Source of the DNA: an uncultured Bacilli bacterium
Lineage (GTDB): Bacteria > Bacillota_I > Bacilli_A > RF39 > UBA660
Reading direction: 5' to 3'
Assembly (NCBI GenBank): GCA_949505625.1
Contig: CATBQD010000002.1
Location: 62,001 to 126,000, forward strand
Length of the DNA: 64,000 nucleotides
The position numbers and the translations under genes were made by a program. The notes under the pieces were generated by a model. The model was not told where the DNA came from, made no database searches, and worked only from the letters and a program-made list of their open reading frames with translations. Below, one piece after another: positions 42,797 through 51,991 of this stretch (position 1 is the stretch's first letter; each line of letters starts with the position of its first letter).

Positions 42797-43522
42797 ATGA
42801 TAAAACAAATCGCAAATGTAAATGTAAATTATGTTGATTATGGTAAAGGAAATGGTACTCTTGTTTTTTTACATGGTTGGGGACAAAATATAGAGATGAT
42901 GAAACCAATTGCTGATCCTTTTCAAAAAAATTTCAGAATCATTATTCTCGATTTACCTGGTTTTGGAGAAAGTGGAGAACCAAATTTTGTATGGAGTTTA
43001 TATGATTATGTAGAAATGCTTCATACATTACTGTTGGAACTTAAAGTTGATAATCCAATTTTATTAGGTCATTCTTTTGGAGGGAAAATAAGTCTTTTAT
43101 ATGGAACGAAATATAATGTAGAAAAAATTGTGACTTTTGGAAGTCCTTATAAAAGAGAAGTGCAAGAAATTAGTATGAAAACGAAGGTATTAAAAGGATT
43201 AAAAAAAGTACCAATTATAAATAAATTAGAGGGATTTGCGAAAAAACATATTGGTTCAACAGATTATAAAAATGCAAGTCCATTAATGAGAGAGATTATG
43301 GTAAACCATGTTAACTTAGATATATCAAATCAATTAAATAAGATAAAAGCACCTACATTATTGATTTGGGGAACTTTAGATGAAGCAGTGCCAATTGAAC
43401 AGGCATATGAACTTGAAAAATTAATTCCCGATGCTGGAGTAGTAGAATTCTCAAACTGTACACATTATGCGTATTTGGAAAATCTGGCAGGAACAATTAA
43501 CGTATTACGTAATTTCTTATAG
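42797..43522 (+). CDS. Alpha/beta-fold hydrolase
   Basis: A 241-residue hydrolase with the oxyanion segment LVFLHGWGQN, nucleophile elbow LLGHSFGGK (Ser), LLIWGTLDEAVP (Asp) and SNCTHYAYLE (His). The fold covers esterases and peptidases; no substrate is shown. It lies ten bases before a Mur ligase and shares its operon with ddl, so an action on wall precursors or on D-amino-acid derivatives is possible but unproven. Confidence 0.88.
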   Translation: MIKQIANVNVNYVDYGKGNGTLVFLHGWGQNIEMMKPIADPFQKNFRIIILDLPGFGESGEPNFVWSLYDYVEMLHTLLLELKVDNPILLGHSFGGKISLLYGTKYNVEKIVTFGSPYKREVQEISMKTKVLKGLKKVPIINKLEGFAKKHIGSTDYKNASPLMREIMVNHVNLDISNQLNKIKAPTLLIWGTLDEAVPIEQAYELEKLIPDAGVVEFSNCTHYAYLENLAGTINVLRNFL

Positions 43523-43531
43523 GAGGTTTTT

Positions 43532-45121
43532 ATGTTTTGGACATTTTTCTTTACAACAATTCCTTTTTTAATTGTTATTATATTGAAATCAAAAAAAGCA
43601 TTACATATGTTGCAGCAAAACTGGTATAATGATGGAAATCGTTACATTGATTGGATTTTTAAAAATCCTAAAAAGGTTTTTGTAGGACTTGACATATTTT
43701 ATATTTTGTTTTTCTTAGGTAAACTTATTGATACTGAAATCTTATTATTTCTATTTTTTTCATTTTCTTTAATGGTTGTTGTTACAACTTATCAAAAAAT
43801 GCATCATGAGCAAACTAAAAAACCACTTGTTGTAACCAAGCGTGTTCGAAGACTTATTTATACAACGATTCTTTTATATGGTGTTATTTATTTATTGATT
43901 GGTATTTTCTTTAAAAGAACAAATTTATATCTTTATTTTGGAATATTAGGTATTCTTGGATATGTTCATTATTTTGTGATATTGATAGCAAATATTATAA
44001 ATAAACCAGTTGAAAAATATGTCTTTTATTATTATAAAAGAAAAGCAATTTCAAAATTAAATAGTATGAATAATATGTCTATAATTGGGATTACTGGAAG
44101 TTATGGAAAAACAAGTAGCAAGAATATCTTAGCTGATATTTTAAATGTAAAATATAATGCTTTTCCAACTCCTAAAAATTTTAATACAACTTATGGTATG
44201 ATTAATACAATTAATAATTATTTAGATAAATTTAGTGATTATTTTATAGCAGAAATGGGTGCATTTAAAGTAGGAGAAATCATGGAGATATGTGATTTAG
44301 TTCATCCAAAATATGGGATTTTAACAAAAGTTGGAACAGCACATTTAGAAAGCTTTGGAAGCCGAGAAAATATTCAAAAAGGAAAATTTGAATTGATTGA
44401 ATCCTTACCTGAAGATGGAATTGGAATATTAAATGCTGATGATTCATATCAAAAATCATATCAGTTAAAAAATAAGTGTAAAATTGTGTGGATTGGAATA
44501 GAAAATGAAGCAGATGTAAGAGCAATAAATATTGAGCTTTCTTATAAAGGAACAAGTTTTGACGTTATTTTAAAAGGAGATAAAACCAAATATCATTTTG
44601 AAACCAAACTATTAGGAAAGGCAAATGTCTATAATATTTTAGCTGGAATAGCGCTTGGAAAAGAATTTGGATTATCTATGGAACAATTATTTTTAGGGGT
44701 AAAAAGAGTAAATGCAATAGAGCATCGTTTAGAACTTAAAAAATATGGGAATATTAATCTTATAGATGATGCTTATAATTCAAACCCAGATGGCTCAAAG
44801 ATGGCGGTAGAAGTACTTGGAATGATGCCAGGTAAAAAGATTATTGTAACTCCTGGAATGATTGAATTAGGACCAGACGAATATCATTATAATAAAACTT
44901 TTGGAGAACAAATTGCAAGTGTAGTAGATGAAGTTATTTTGATTGGGGAAAAGCAAACTAAGGCAATTCAAGATGGGTTAAAAGCAAAAAAGTTTAAAAC
45001 AGAACATATTCATATTTTAAATGATGTGAAATTGGCTTTTCCATTAATGCAAAAGTTAGCGGAGAAAGAAACTTATGTATTATTAGAAAATGATTTGCCA
45101 GATATATTTAATGAAAAGTAG
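43532..45121 (+). CDS. murF: UDP-MurNAc-tripeptide--D-Ala-D-Ala ligase-like Mur ligase with N-terminal membrane domain
   Basis: MurF adds D-Ala-D-Ala to the wall precursor. Here four to five membrane helices (residues about 1-165) precede the ligase. The ATP loop is IIGITGSYGKTSSKN (about 183-197), followed by FNTTYGMINTIN, EMGAFKVGEI, the LTKVGTAHLESFGS motif with its catalytic His, IDDAYNSNPDGSK and TPGMIELG. Classic MurF has no membrane segment and a different N-terminal domain, so the first domain is replaced. Position before ddl supports MurF over MurC/D/E. Confidence 0.85.
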   Translation: MFWTFFFTTIPFLIVIILKSKKALHMLQQNWYNDGNRYIDWIFKNPKKVFVGLDIFYILFFLGKLIDTEILLFLFFSFSLMVVVTTYQKMHHEQTKKPLVVTKRVRRLIYTTILLYGVIYLLIGIFFKRTNLYLYFGILGILGYVHYFVILIANIINKPVEKYVFYYYKRKAISKLNSMNNMSIIGITGSYGKTSSKNILADILNVKYNAFPTPKNFNTTYGMINTINNYLDKFSDYFIAEMGAFKVGEIMEICDLVHPKYGILTKVGTAHLESFGSRENIQKGKFELIESLPEDGIGILNADDSYQKSYQLKNKCKIVWIGIENEADVRAINIELSYKGTSFDVILKGDKTKYHFETKLLGKANVYNILAGIALGKEFGLSMEQLFLGVKRVNAIEHRLELKKYGNINLIDDAYNSNPDGSKMAVEVLGMMPGKKIIVTPGMIELGPDEYHYNKTFGEQIASVVDEVILIGEKQTKAIQDGLKAKKFKTEHIHILNDVKLAFPLMQKLAEKETYVLLENDLPDIFNEK

Positions 45122-45136
45122 AAAGAAGTTGAGTTT

Positions 45137-46336
45137 ATGAAAATTAAAGTTGGTGTATTATTTGGAGGAGCTACTGTAGAACATGAAGTTAGCATTATTT
45201 CAGCAGTGCAAGCCATGGGACATATGAATCCAGAAAAGTATGACATTATCCCAATTTATATTGGAAAAGATAGAATTTGGTATACTGGGAAAATGCTTAT
45301 GGATATTGAAGTTTATAAGGATTTAGATATGGTAAAAAGATATGCCAAACAGGTAATGTTATGTAAGAAAGATGGGGCTTATGTATTAGAAAATACAAAA
45401 GGATTGTTTCGAAAAACAGTAGCAGAATTAGATATTGCATTTCCAATTGTTCATGGAAATAATGCAGAAGATGGGACTTTACATGGTCTTTTAGATACTA
45501 TCGGAATTCCATATGTTGGAAGTGGAGTATTAGGATCTGCTTTAGGACAAGATAAAGTAATTATGAAACAAGTAATGAAAGAAGCAGGTCTTCCTATTGT
45601 TGATTATACATGGTTTTTTGATAATGAATATTTAGAAGATACGGATAATATTTTGAAAAATATTAAAAAAATTGGCTATCCTGTTATTGTAAAGCCTGCT
45701 ACATTAGGAAGTAGCGTTGGAATCACTTTTGTAAAAGACCATGACCATATTATTGATGCTATCAATGAAGCGATGCGTTATGATAATAAAATTGTTGTAG
45801 AAAAAGCAGTAGAGGAATTAACGGAAGTAAATTGTAGTGTTCTTGGAAATTATGAATATAGAGAAGCTAGTGTATTAGAAGAAGTAATGGGTACTGAGGA
45901 ATTCTTAACATATCAAGACAAATATTTAGGGAATGCAAAAGGTTCTAAGTCAAAAGGAATGGCTTCTACAAATAGAATTGTACCAGCTAGATTAGATAAC
46001 AAGATGACAGAAGAGATCCAAGAATTAGCCAAAGAGGTTTGTCGAGTATTAAATCTTAGTGGAGTAACTCGAGTTGATTTCTTAATTGATAAAAAGAAAA
46101 ATCAAGTGTATGTAAATGAACCAAATACAATTCCCGGATCATTATCATTCTATTTATGGGAACCAACGGGAAAGAAGTATGAGACTCTTTTAGATGATAT
46201 GATTACATTAGGTATTAAAGATTTTAAGAGAAAAAGCAAAAAGATTGACACCTTTGAAACAAATATTTTAAGTAATTTTGGGGGAGTAAAAGGTTCAAAA
46301 GGATTAAAAGGTATAAAAGGAGCAAAGAGAATGTAG
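45137..46336 (+). CDS. ddl: D-alanine--D-alanine ligase
   Basis: An ATP-grasp enzyme joining two D-alanines. The 399 residues begin with KVGVLFGGATVEHEVSIISA, and further motifs are PIVHGNNAEDGTLHGLL, GIPYVGSGVLGSALGQDK, KPATLGSSVGI and VNEPNTIPGSLSFYLWE. The core ends at about residue 370. The last 20 residues are a Gly/Lys repeat tail (GVKGSKGLKGIKGAKRM), absent from standard Ddl. It lies 15 bases after murF, and a terminator begins at its stop codon. Confidence 0.95.
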   Translation: MKIKVGVLFGGATVEHEVSIISAVQAMGHMNPEKYDIIPIYIGKDRIWYTGKMLMDIEVYKDLDMVKRYAKQVMLCKKDGAYVLENTKGLFRKTVAELDIAFPIVHGNNAEDGTLHGLLDTIGIPYVGSGVLGSALGQDKVIMKQVMKEAGLPIVDYTWFFDNEYLEDTDNILKNIKKIGYPVIVKPATLGSSVGITFVKDHDHIIDAINEAMRYDNKIVVEKAVEELTEVNCSVLGNYEYREASVLEEVMGTEEFLTYQDKYLGNAKGSKSKGMASTNRIVPARLDNKMTEEIQELAKEVCRVLNLSGVTRVDFLIDKKKNQVYVNEPNTIPGSLSFYLWEPTGKKYETLLDDMITLGIKDFKRKSKKIDTFETNILSNFGGVKGSKGLKGIKGAKRM

Positions 46337-46349
46337 ATTCTCTTTTTTT
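46324..46349 (+). terminator. Terminator after ddl
   Basis: AAAGAGAAT / ATTCTCTTT perfect stem, loop GTAG, then a T-run. Confidence 0.9.
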
Positions 46350-46410
46350 ATTACAGAATTGTTGATTTGTTGTATAATATAAGTATGGAATTTTATAAAA
46401 AAAGAGGAAT

Positions 46411-46908
46411 ATGATACAACAAAAAAAAGGAATCTATAATCTTACTTATGAGGCAAACGATAAAGCAGGAAATATAACAAAAGAAGAGTTTGTTTTAACC
46501 GTAAAGGAAAAAGTTGTAACCAAGCTAAAAGACAATGCAACTTCTTCAAATGGGATTGCTGGGACAACCAAGAAAGGCTATAAAATAGAAAAGAAAAATG
46601 GTATTTATTATACCAATAATATTTTAATTGCCAATAAAACATATGCGTTACCTAGTACTTATGCGCCCGGATTATTACCAGAATTAAATAATGTGTTTCA
46701 TGAATTAAAAGCAGCTGCTTTAGAAGATGGAATTGAACTAAAAATTATTAGTGGATTTCGCTCCTATCATTCTCAAAATAGTATTTATAATAATTATGTT
46801 GCAAGAGATGGTAAGGAAGAAGCAGATGCTTATTCAGCAAGGGTAAGTCATTCTGAACATCAAACAGGTTTAACGATTTTAGGAATTACAAGCGAGTATC
46901 AAAATTAA
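46411..46908 (+). pseudogene. Truncated VanY-type D,D-carboxypeptidase
   Basis: The frame reads into a VanY/peptidase M15 domain: YALPSTYAPGLLPELNNVF, GFRSYHSQNSIYNNYVARDG and ARVSHSEHQTGL. The sequence stops about 12 codons after the SEHQTGL motif, so the second half (catalytic Glu and the WHxRYVG zinc histidine) is missing. The N-terminal signal or anchor is also missing: the ORF begins in the middle of an Ig-like strand domain (YNLTYEANDKAG). It therefore looks like a dead fragment between ddl and tRNA-Gln. Confidence 0.75.
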
Positions 46909-46950
46909 TCTATACCAAATCATAAATTTGTGTTATAATGTATATGGAAT

Positions 46951-47026
46951 TGCCTCGTAGCCAAGTGGTAAGGCATCGGACTCTGACTCCGACATTTCGC
47001 TAGTTCGAACCTAGCCGAGGCAGCCA
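46951..47026 (+). tRNA. tRNA-Gln (anticodon CTG)
   Basis: 76 bases with encoded CCA. The acceptor TGCCTCG pairs with CGAGGCA; the anticodon stem TCGGA/TCCGA encloses CTCTGAC, giving CTG. A TATAAT lies 12 bases before it (46934-46939). In low-GC genomes the TTG isoacceptor is usual, so this is probably a second Gln tRNA. Confidence 0.92.
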
Positions 47027-47040
47027 AATATATATGGAAT

Positions 47041-47235
47041 AAGCATTGAATAAGAAGAGTATAATAGTAGCTTTTTTAAAGAGACTTCATGGTTGGTGGA
47101 AATGAAGAAAAAGCCTATTAGAAGAAGCTTAGGAGCTTAAAAACGTTGATGGCGTTAACATGAAGAGATAATAGAAATATTATGAAGTAAGGTGGTACCG
47201 CGAAATTTCGCCCTTACAACATAATATTTTTTTGC
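47041..47235 (+). promoter_or_regulatory. Glutamate T-box leader of gltX
   Basis: Contains the T-box core AAGGTGGTACCGCG (47189-47202) and a stem I with AGAGA (47080-47084) and GGTTGGTGG (47091-47099). On its 3' side is a specifier loop with GAA (47121-47123), the glutamate codon. A terminator stem forms GTAAGG / CCTTAC with a T-run around 47226. Uncharged tRNA-Glu would therefore switch gltX on. Confidence 0.9.
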
Positions 47236-47256
47236 TTTTTAGAGAGGATTGATAAA

Positions 47257-48909
47257 ATGACAAACAAAGAATTAGCCAATTTAATATTTCCAAATATTAC
47301 AAAAAGTATAGAAGATTATGAGAATTTATATCCAAAAAGAAATTTAGATGAAAAAGCAGTTGTTACCAGATTCGCACCTTCTCCAACTGGATTTGTACAT
47401 TTAGGTTCTTTATTTTCTTCATTTGTTGCTAGAAAAGTAGCAACTCAAACAAATGGAGTTTGTTTTCTTCGAATTGAAGATACAGACCAAGAGAGATTAG
47501 TAGAAAATAGTGTAACAGAAATCATTCGTGATTTAAAAGATTATCATATTGAATTTGATGAAGGAATGACTAGCGAGACAGAGGAAAAAGGAAGTTATGG
47601 GCCTTATATTCAGAGCAAGCGAAAAGATATCTATCAGACATTTGCAAAACATTTAATTGAAGAAGGACTGGCTTATCCATGTTTCTTAACAGAAGCTGAA
47701 TTAGCAGAAATCCGTGAAGTACAAGAAGCATCAAAAGAGAGAATTGGATGTTATGGAAAATATGCGAAATATAGAGATTTGCCAAATGAAATGGTTACAG
47801 AAAAAATTAATAATGGAGAGCCATACATTATACGTTTAAAATCGCCTGGAAATTTTGATAAAAAAGTGGCTGTGAATGATTTAATTAGAGGAAAAATAGA
47901 ATTTCCAGAAAATGATTTGGATATCGTAATTATAAAAAAAGATGGACTACCAACTTATCACTTTGCCCATTTAGTAGATGACTATTTAATGAGAACTACT
48001 CATGTTATTAGAGGAGATGAATGGGTATCTTCTTTACCTGTACATATTCAGTTGTTTCAAGTATTTGGATTTGAAGCACCAAAATATGCGCATCTTTCAC
48101 CACTTATGAAAATTGATGAAGAAACAGGAGGAAAAAGAAAACTAAGTAAGAGAAAAGACCCAGAATTGGCAGTTAGTTATTATCATGAAGCAGGAATTCC
48201 AGAAGAAGCAGTTTTACTATATTTGATGACAGTAGCAAACTCTAATTTTGAGGCTTGGTTTGATGCTAATCCAAATGCTTCTATAGAAGAATTTACTTTC
48301 GATTTTAAAAAAGTAAGTGCAAGTGGAGCTTTGTTTGATTTAGAAAAATTAAACAATATTTCTAAAAATTACATTAGTAAATTAAAGGCAAGTGAAGTAT
48401 ATGATAGAACACTTAATTATGCCAAAGAATTCGATTTAGAATTCGCTTCTATTTTGGAAAAATATCCAGAATATTCTACTTCTATTTTCAATATTGAAAG
48501 AGAGCAAAAAAAGCCAAGAAAAGATTATGCAACATTTAAAGATGTAAAGAATGAAGTTTGGTATATGTATGATGAATACTTTACTGGAGATTTAAACTAT
48601 GAATTTGGTAAGGTTAATGATAAATCAGAAATTCATACAATTTTATCTACTTACTTTACAAAATATTATAATCCTATGGATGATAAAGAAACTTGGTTTA
48701 ATAAGGTAAAAGAATTATCGAATGAATTAGGATATTGTCCTGATATGAAAGAATATAAGGCAAATCCTGATGCTTATAAAGGAAATGTAGCAGATATCAG
48801 TACTGTGATTCGTGTTGCTCTTACTTCTAAATCACAAACTCCAGATTTGTATGAAATTTTAAAACTTTTAGGAGTAGAAAGAATTCAAAATAGAATTTCT
48901 AAGTTTTAA
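47257..48909 (+). CDS. gltX: Glutamate--tRNA ligase
   Basis: A class I synthetase of 550 residues. The HIGH-type motif is APSPTGFVHLGSL (40-52), RIEDTDQER follows, and the KMSKS-type loop is RKLSKRKDPE. The catalytic domain also has YGPYIQSKRKDIY and HLVDDYLM. The length and insertions fit the longer GluRS type found in some Firmicutes. Most relatives lack glutaminyl-tRNA synthetase, so this enzyme likely also mischarges tRNA-Gln for the GatCAB route; that is inference. It is controlled by the T-box. Confidence 0.95.
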   Translation: MTNKELANLIFPNITKSIEDYENLYPKRNLDEKAVVTRFAPSPTGFVHLGSLFSSFVARKVATQTNGVCFLRIEDTDQERLVENSVTEIIRDLKDYHIEFDEGMTSETEEKGSYGPYIQSKRKDIYQTFAKHLIEEGLAYPCFLTEAELAEIREVQEASKERIGCYGKYAKYRDLPNEMVTEKINNGEPYIIRLKSPGNFDKKVAVNDLIRGKIEFPENDLDIVIIKKDGLPTYHFAHLVDDYLMRTTHVIRGDEWVSSLPVHIQLFQVFGFEAPKYAHLSPLMKIDEETGGKRKLSKRKDPELAVSYYHEAGIPEEAVLLYLMTVANSNFEAWFDANPNASIEEFTFDFKKVSASGALFDLEKLNNISKNYISKLKASEVYDRTLNYAKEFDLEFASILEKYPEYSTSIFNIEREQKKPRKDYATFKDVKNEVWYMYDEYFTGDLNYEFGKVNDKSEIHTILSTYFTKYYNPMDDKETWFNKVKELSNELGYCPDMKEYKANPDAYKGNVADISTVIRVALTSKSQTPDLYEILKLLGVERIQNRISKF

Positions 48910-48913
48910 TAGG

Positions 48914-50641
48914 ATGATTGTAAAAAATTGGAATTTAAAATTTTTATGTGAAGGAGAAAATGAGTGGCAAGAATTAGGAACTAAATTAACTCAAAAAATA
49001 GAATCTTTAAAAGATTTACTAACAAAAGTAGAAACAGAAGTAGATATCAAAAATGTAATAGAAGCCAAATTAGAAATGGACCAGTTGCTAGAACGAATCT
49101 ATTGTTATCCTAAAAGATTATTAGATTTGAATAACAATGATAGTGATGCGAAAGCAATGTTTACAAAAGCGCTTTCTTATTATGAGGAAACAGAAAAAGT
49201 GAGTGCATTAGTAAAAAAAGTGATAATAGAAAATTCTGATTTGGTAGATAGTTTTCTTTTAAAGTTTCCTCATTTTAAAAGATATATTGAGTTGATTCGT
49301 AGAATGGAAGAACATCAAGTTCAAAATGAAGAAGCTTATGCAATCCAAAAAAAAGAACTAGAAACTTTAAAAGATATTTATCGTTCTCTAGTTCGACAAG
49401 ATTTGAAATTTAGAGATATTAATACAAATGAACCAATAACAGAAGCAACACTTTCTGGTCTGTCTCATTCTAAGAATGTAGAAGAACGCAAACAAGCTTT
49501 TGAAATTACGATGAATGCTTATAAGGAAATCTCTAATACTTTAGCGACGATTTATCAAAATAAAATAAGAGTAGAAGAAGAACTTGCTAAAGAAAAGGGG
49601 TTTGCTTCTCATTTAGAATCTTATCTCTATGAAGATGGTCTACCAAATTCTATTGTCTCTAATTTAATTACAACAGTAAGAGCTAATTTAGATATTGAAC
49701 ACGATTGGATGCAATATAAAAAAGAAGTATTGGGCTTATCAGAATTTCATCTTTATGATATGCAACAAACTGCTTTTTCTGATGTTTTTAAAGAAATACC
49801 ATTAGAAGAAGCCATGCAAATATTGAAACAAAGTTTTGGATTATTAGGAGAAGATTATATAACAAAATTAGAGGAAGGTTTTTCTAGTGGTTGGCTTGAT
49901 TTAACAGTAAGTAAAACCAAACGAAAGGATTCTTTTAGCTGTATTACTTATAGTGGTGCTCCTTATACAATGTTACAATATAAAGAAGATTCTGAATCTT
50001 TACGTATTCTAGCTCATGAAACTGGTCATATGCTTCATACTGCTTATGCTAAGGAAAATCAATTTGAATATTTTGAATATTCTCTTTTCTTAGCAGAAAT
50101 TGCATCTAAAGTTCATGAAATATTGTTGTATCATCATTTGATAGAAAAAAGTGAAAGTGAAGAAGAAAAAAATTATTTTTTAGAGCAAATGCTTTCTAGT
50201 TTTTGTACTTCTTTATTTTCCCAAACAATGTTAACAGAATTTGAAGTAGAGGTTCATAAAAAATTGCAGAATCAAGAATCTATTGGGACTGAAACACTAC
50301 AATCTGTTTATTTTTCTTTGGCAACAATTTATTATGGAGAGTCTTGTACAATGGACCAATTAGTAGGAGTTACTTACGGAAAAATTCTACATTTTTATCT
50401 CTATCCTTCCTATTATGTATGGCAATATGGAGTAGGGGTTTCGATTGCTTATAAAATAGCAGCAGATTTAATCGATAATAATCATAATATGAGAAGAAAC
50501 TATATTGAATTTTTAAAAGCTGGAAATAGACTCAGTGTTGCTGATTCTCTTAAACTAATTGGAATAGATTTAGAAGATGGAACTTATGTAGAAGAGGCGT
50601 GTGAATTCATGAAGAAGAAAATGAAGGTGTTAAAACGATGA
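48914..50641 (+). CDS. pepF: M3 family oligoendopeptidase F
   Basis: A 575-residue cytoplasmic zinc peptidase that cuts short peptides. The zinc motif is LAHETGHMLH with the third ligand in SLFLAEIASKVHE. The N-terminal half is the helical lid (for example LSHSKNVEERKQAFEITMNAY). FSCITYSGAPYTMLQYK lies just before the zinc motif. The ATG comes five bases after gltX with only a weak AATAGG upstream, so it is likely read together with gltX. Its stop overlaps the HD gene. Confidence 0.9.
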   Translation: MIVKNWNLKFLCEGENEWQELGTKLTQKIESLKDLLTKVETEVDIKNVIEAKLEMDQLLERIYCYPKRLLDLNNNDSDAKAMFTKALSYYEETEKVSALVKKVIIENSDLVDSFLLKFPHFKRYIELIRRMEEHQVQNEEAYAIQKKELETLKDIYRSLVRQDLKFRDINTNEPITEATLSGLSHSKNVEERKQAFEITMNAYKEISNTLATIYQNKIRVEEELAKEKGFASHLESYLYEDGLPNSIVSNLITTVRANLDIEHDWMQYKKEVLGLSEFHLYDMQQTAFSDVFKEIPLEEAMQILKQSFGLLGEDYITKLEEGFSSGWLDLTVSKTKRKDSFSCITYSGAPYTMLQYKEDSESLRILAHETGHMLHTAYAKENQFEYFEYSLFLAEIASKVHEILLYHHLIEKSESEEEKNYFLEQMLSSFCTSLFSQTMLTEFEVEVHKKLQNQESIGTETLQSVYFSLATIYYGESCTMDQLVGVTYGKILHFYLYPSYYVWQYGVGVSIAYKIAADLIDNNHNMRRNYIEFLKAGNRLSVADSLKLIGIDLEDGTYVEEACEFMKKKMKVLKR

Positions 50642-51192
50642 ATGAATTAGAAAAAATTTTATTAAAAGAAAATATTTTAACTTCTATAAAAGAAAATGAG
50701 AAAACCTTATTTGAGCTCATTCCAGAGTTAAAAAGAATGATTGGTTTTTCTCATAAGCACCCTCATCATCATTTGGATGTCTGGGGACATACCTTATTAG
50801 CGCTTTCTTTTAGTGAAGCAGACTTAGAGATAAGAACCGCTTTGCTCCTTCATGATATTGGAAAAGTTACTTGTTATCAGGAGGGAGAAATTAGACATTT
50901 TCATGGGTATCCATATGAATCATTTCGTGTTGCAGTTCCAATTTTAGAACGATTAGGGTATTCTCATAGTCAGATTGCACGTATTGGATTTTTGATTGCT
51001 TGTCATGATGAAAGTGCCTTAAAGGTAGCATCTGATATGCCTAAAGAATTAATAGAAAAATTAATAAAGATGCAATATTGTGATGCAAAAGCCCATCATC
51101 CAGATTATGTACAAGGGAAAGTAGCGCGATTAGATAATATTGTAGATTCTCTTGGGATTTCTTTAGAAAATTCAGTTTTAAAACAACAATAG
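50638..51192 (+). CDS. HD domain phosphohydrolase-like protein
   Basis: A 184-residue HD-superfamily protein. Metal motifs are HHHLDVWGHT and LLLHDIGKV, followed by FHGYPYESFRVAV and a later CHDESAL. Small HD proteins of this type act on nucleotides or tRNA ends, as in the C-terminal half of some tRNA nucleotidyltransferases. No partner domain is present. It overlaps pepF by four bases. Confidence 0.85.
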   Translation: MNELEKILLKENILTSIKENEKTLFELIPELKRMIGFSHKHPHHHLDVWGHTLLALSFSEADLEIRTALLLHDIGKVTCYQEGEIRHFHGYPYESFRVAVPILERLGYSHSQIARIGFLIACHDESALKVASDMPKELIEKLIKMQYCDAKAHHPDYVQGKVARLDNIVDSLGISLENSVLKQQ

Positions 51193-51203
51193 TTGTTTTT
51201 TTT
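51181..51203 (+). terminator. Terminator after the HD gene
   Basis: AAACAAC / GTTGTTT stem, loop AATA, then a T-run. Confidence 0.8.
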
Positions 51204-51220
51204 CTGAAATTTTTGTGAAA

Positions 51221-51249
51221 TTGACTATTATTTTTAATCGTGATAAGAT
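51221..51249 (+). promoter_or_regulatory. Promoter of the CmpB-like gene
   Basis: TTGACT (51221-51226) and TAAGAT (51244-51249), spacing 17. Confidence 0.65.
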
Positions 51250-51283
51250 AAACCTGAAAAGAAGTTTTGGGGAAGTGATGCAT

Positions 51284-51988
51284 ATGGAAATGCAAGGGGA
51301 ACTAGCGAATATTGAAGAAAAAGAAACTGTATTTGCACAAGGAATTTGTGGAATGAAATTATTTTGGATTTTTGTAATAGCTTCTATTTTTGGAACTTAT
51401 TATGAACAAATTTTGAATGCTATAACAATGTATTTTAGAACAAATGAATTTGTCTGGGAATTTCGTAGAGGGGTTTTATATGGCCCTTTTAGTCCGATTT
51501 ATGGAGCAGGAGCAGTATTGATGATTTGGATTCTTGGAAGAAAAAACAGAAAACCTTGGAAAACAATTTTTTTAGGAGCATTATTAGGTGGAAGTTTCGA
51601 ATATATTATTAGTGTATTACAGGAAATCTTTGTTGGAAGTACATCATGGAATTATAGTGGTCAATTTTTAAATATTAATGGAAGGACAACGATTCCAATT
51701 ATGATTGCGTGGGGAATTATGTGCTTTATTTTTGTAGATAAAATATATCCATATTTGTCGAATGCAATTGAAAAAGTGCCTTATCACTTTGGAATGGTCA
51801 TTTCAAGAATCATGATTTTATTATTGTGTATGGACATGTTAATTTCTTGGACTGCTTTATTTAGGCAGTATATGAGAACATTAAATCATCCTCCTGCTAC
51901 GGTGATAGGAGAACTATATGACAGAATTTATTCTGATGCAGTTTTAGAATATCATTTTCCAAATATGAAAATAAAAGGTGGCAAATAG
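51284..51988 (+). CDS. CmpB-like multi-pass membrane protein (putative ABC permease family)
   Basis: A 234-residue membrane protein with about five helices. The first, LFWIFVIASIFGTYYEQIL, is followed by the family signature RRGVLYGPFSPIYGAGAVLM, and then LGGSFEYIISVLQE and WNYSGQFLNINGRT. This matches the family annotated as putative ABC transporter permease (CmpB); its transport role is unproven. The ATG at 51284 is eight bases after GGGGAAG; earlier in-frame starts lie in the promoter. The glycosyltransferase follows immediately. Confidence 0.8.
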   Translation: MEMQGELANIEEKETVFAQGICGMKLFWIFVIASIFGTYYEQILNAITMYFRTNEFVWEFRRGVLYGPFSPIYGAGAVLMIWILGRKNRKPWKTIFLGALLGGSFEYIISVLQEIFVGSTSWNYSGQFLNINGRTTIPIMIAWGIMCFIFVDKIYPYLSNAIEKVPYHFGMVISRIMILLLCMDMLISWTALFRQYMRTLNHPPATVIGELYDRIYSDAVLEYHFPNMKIKGGK

Positions 51989-51991
51989 AGT

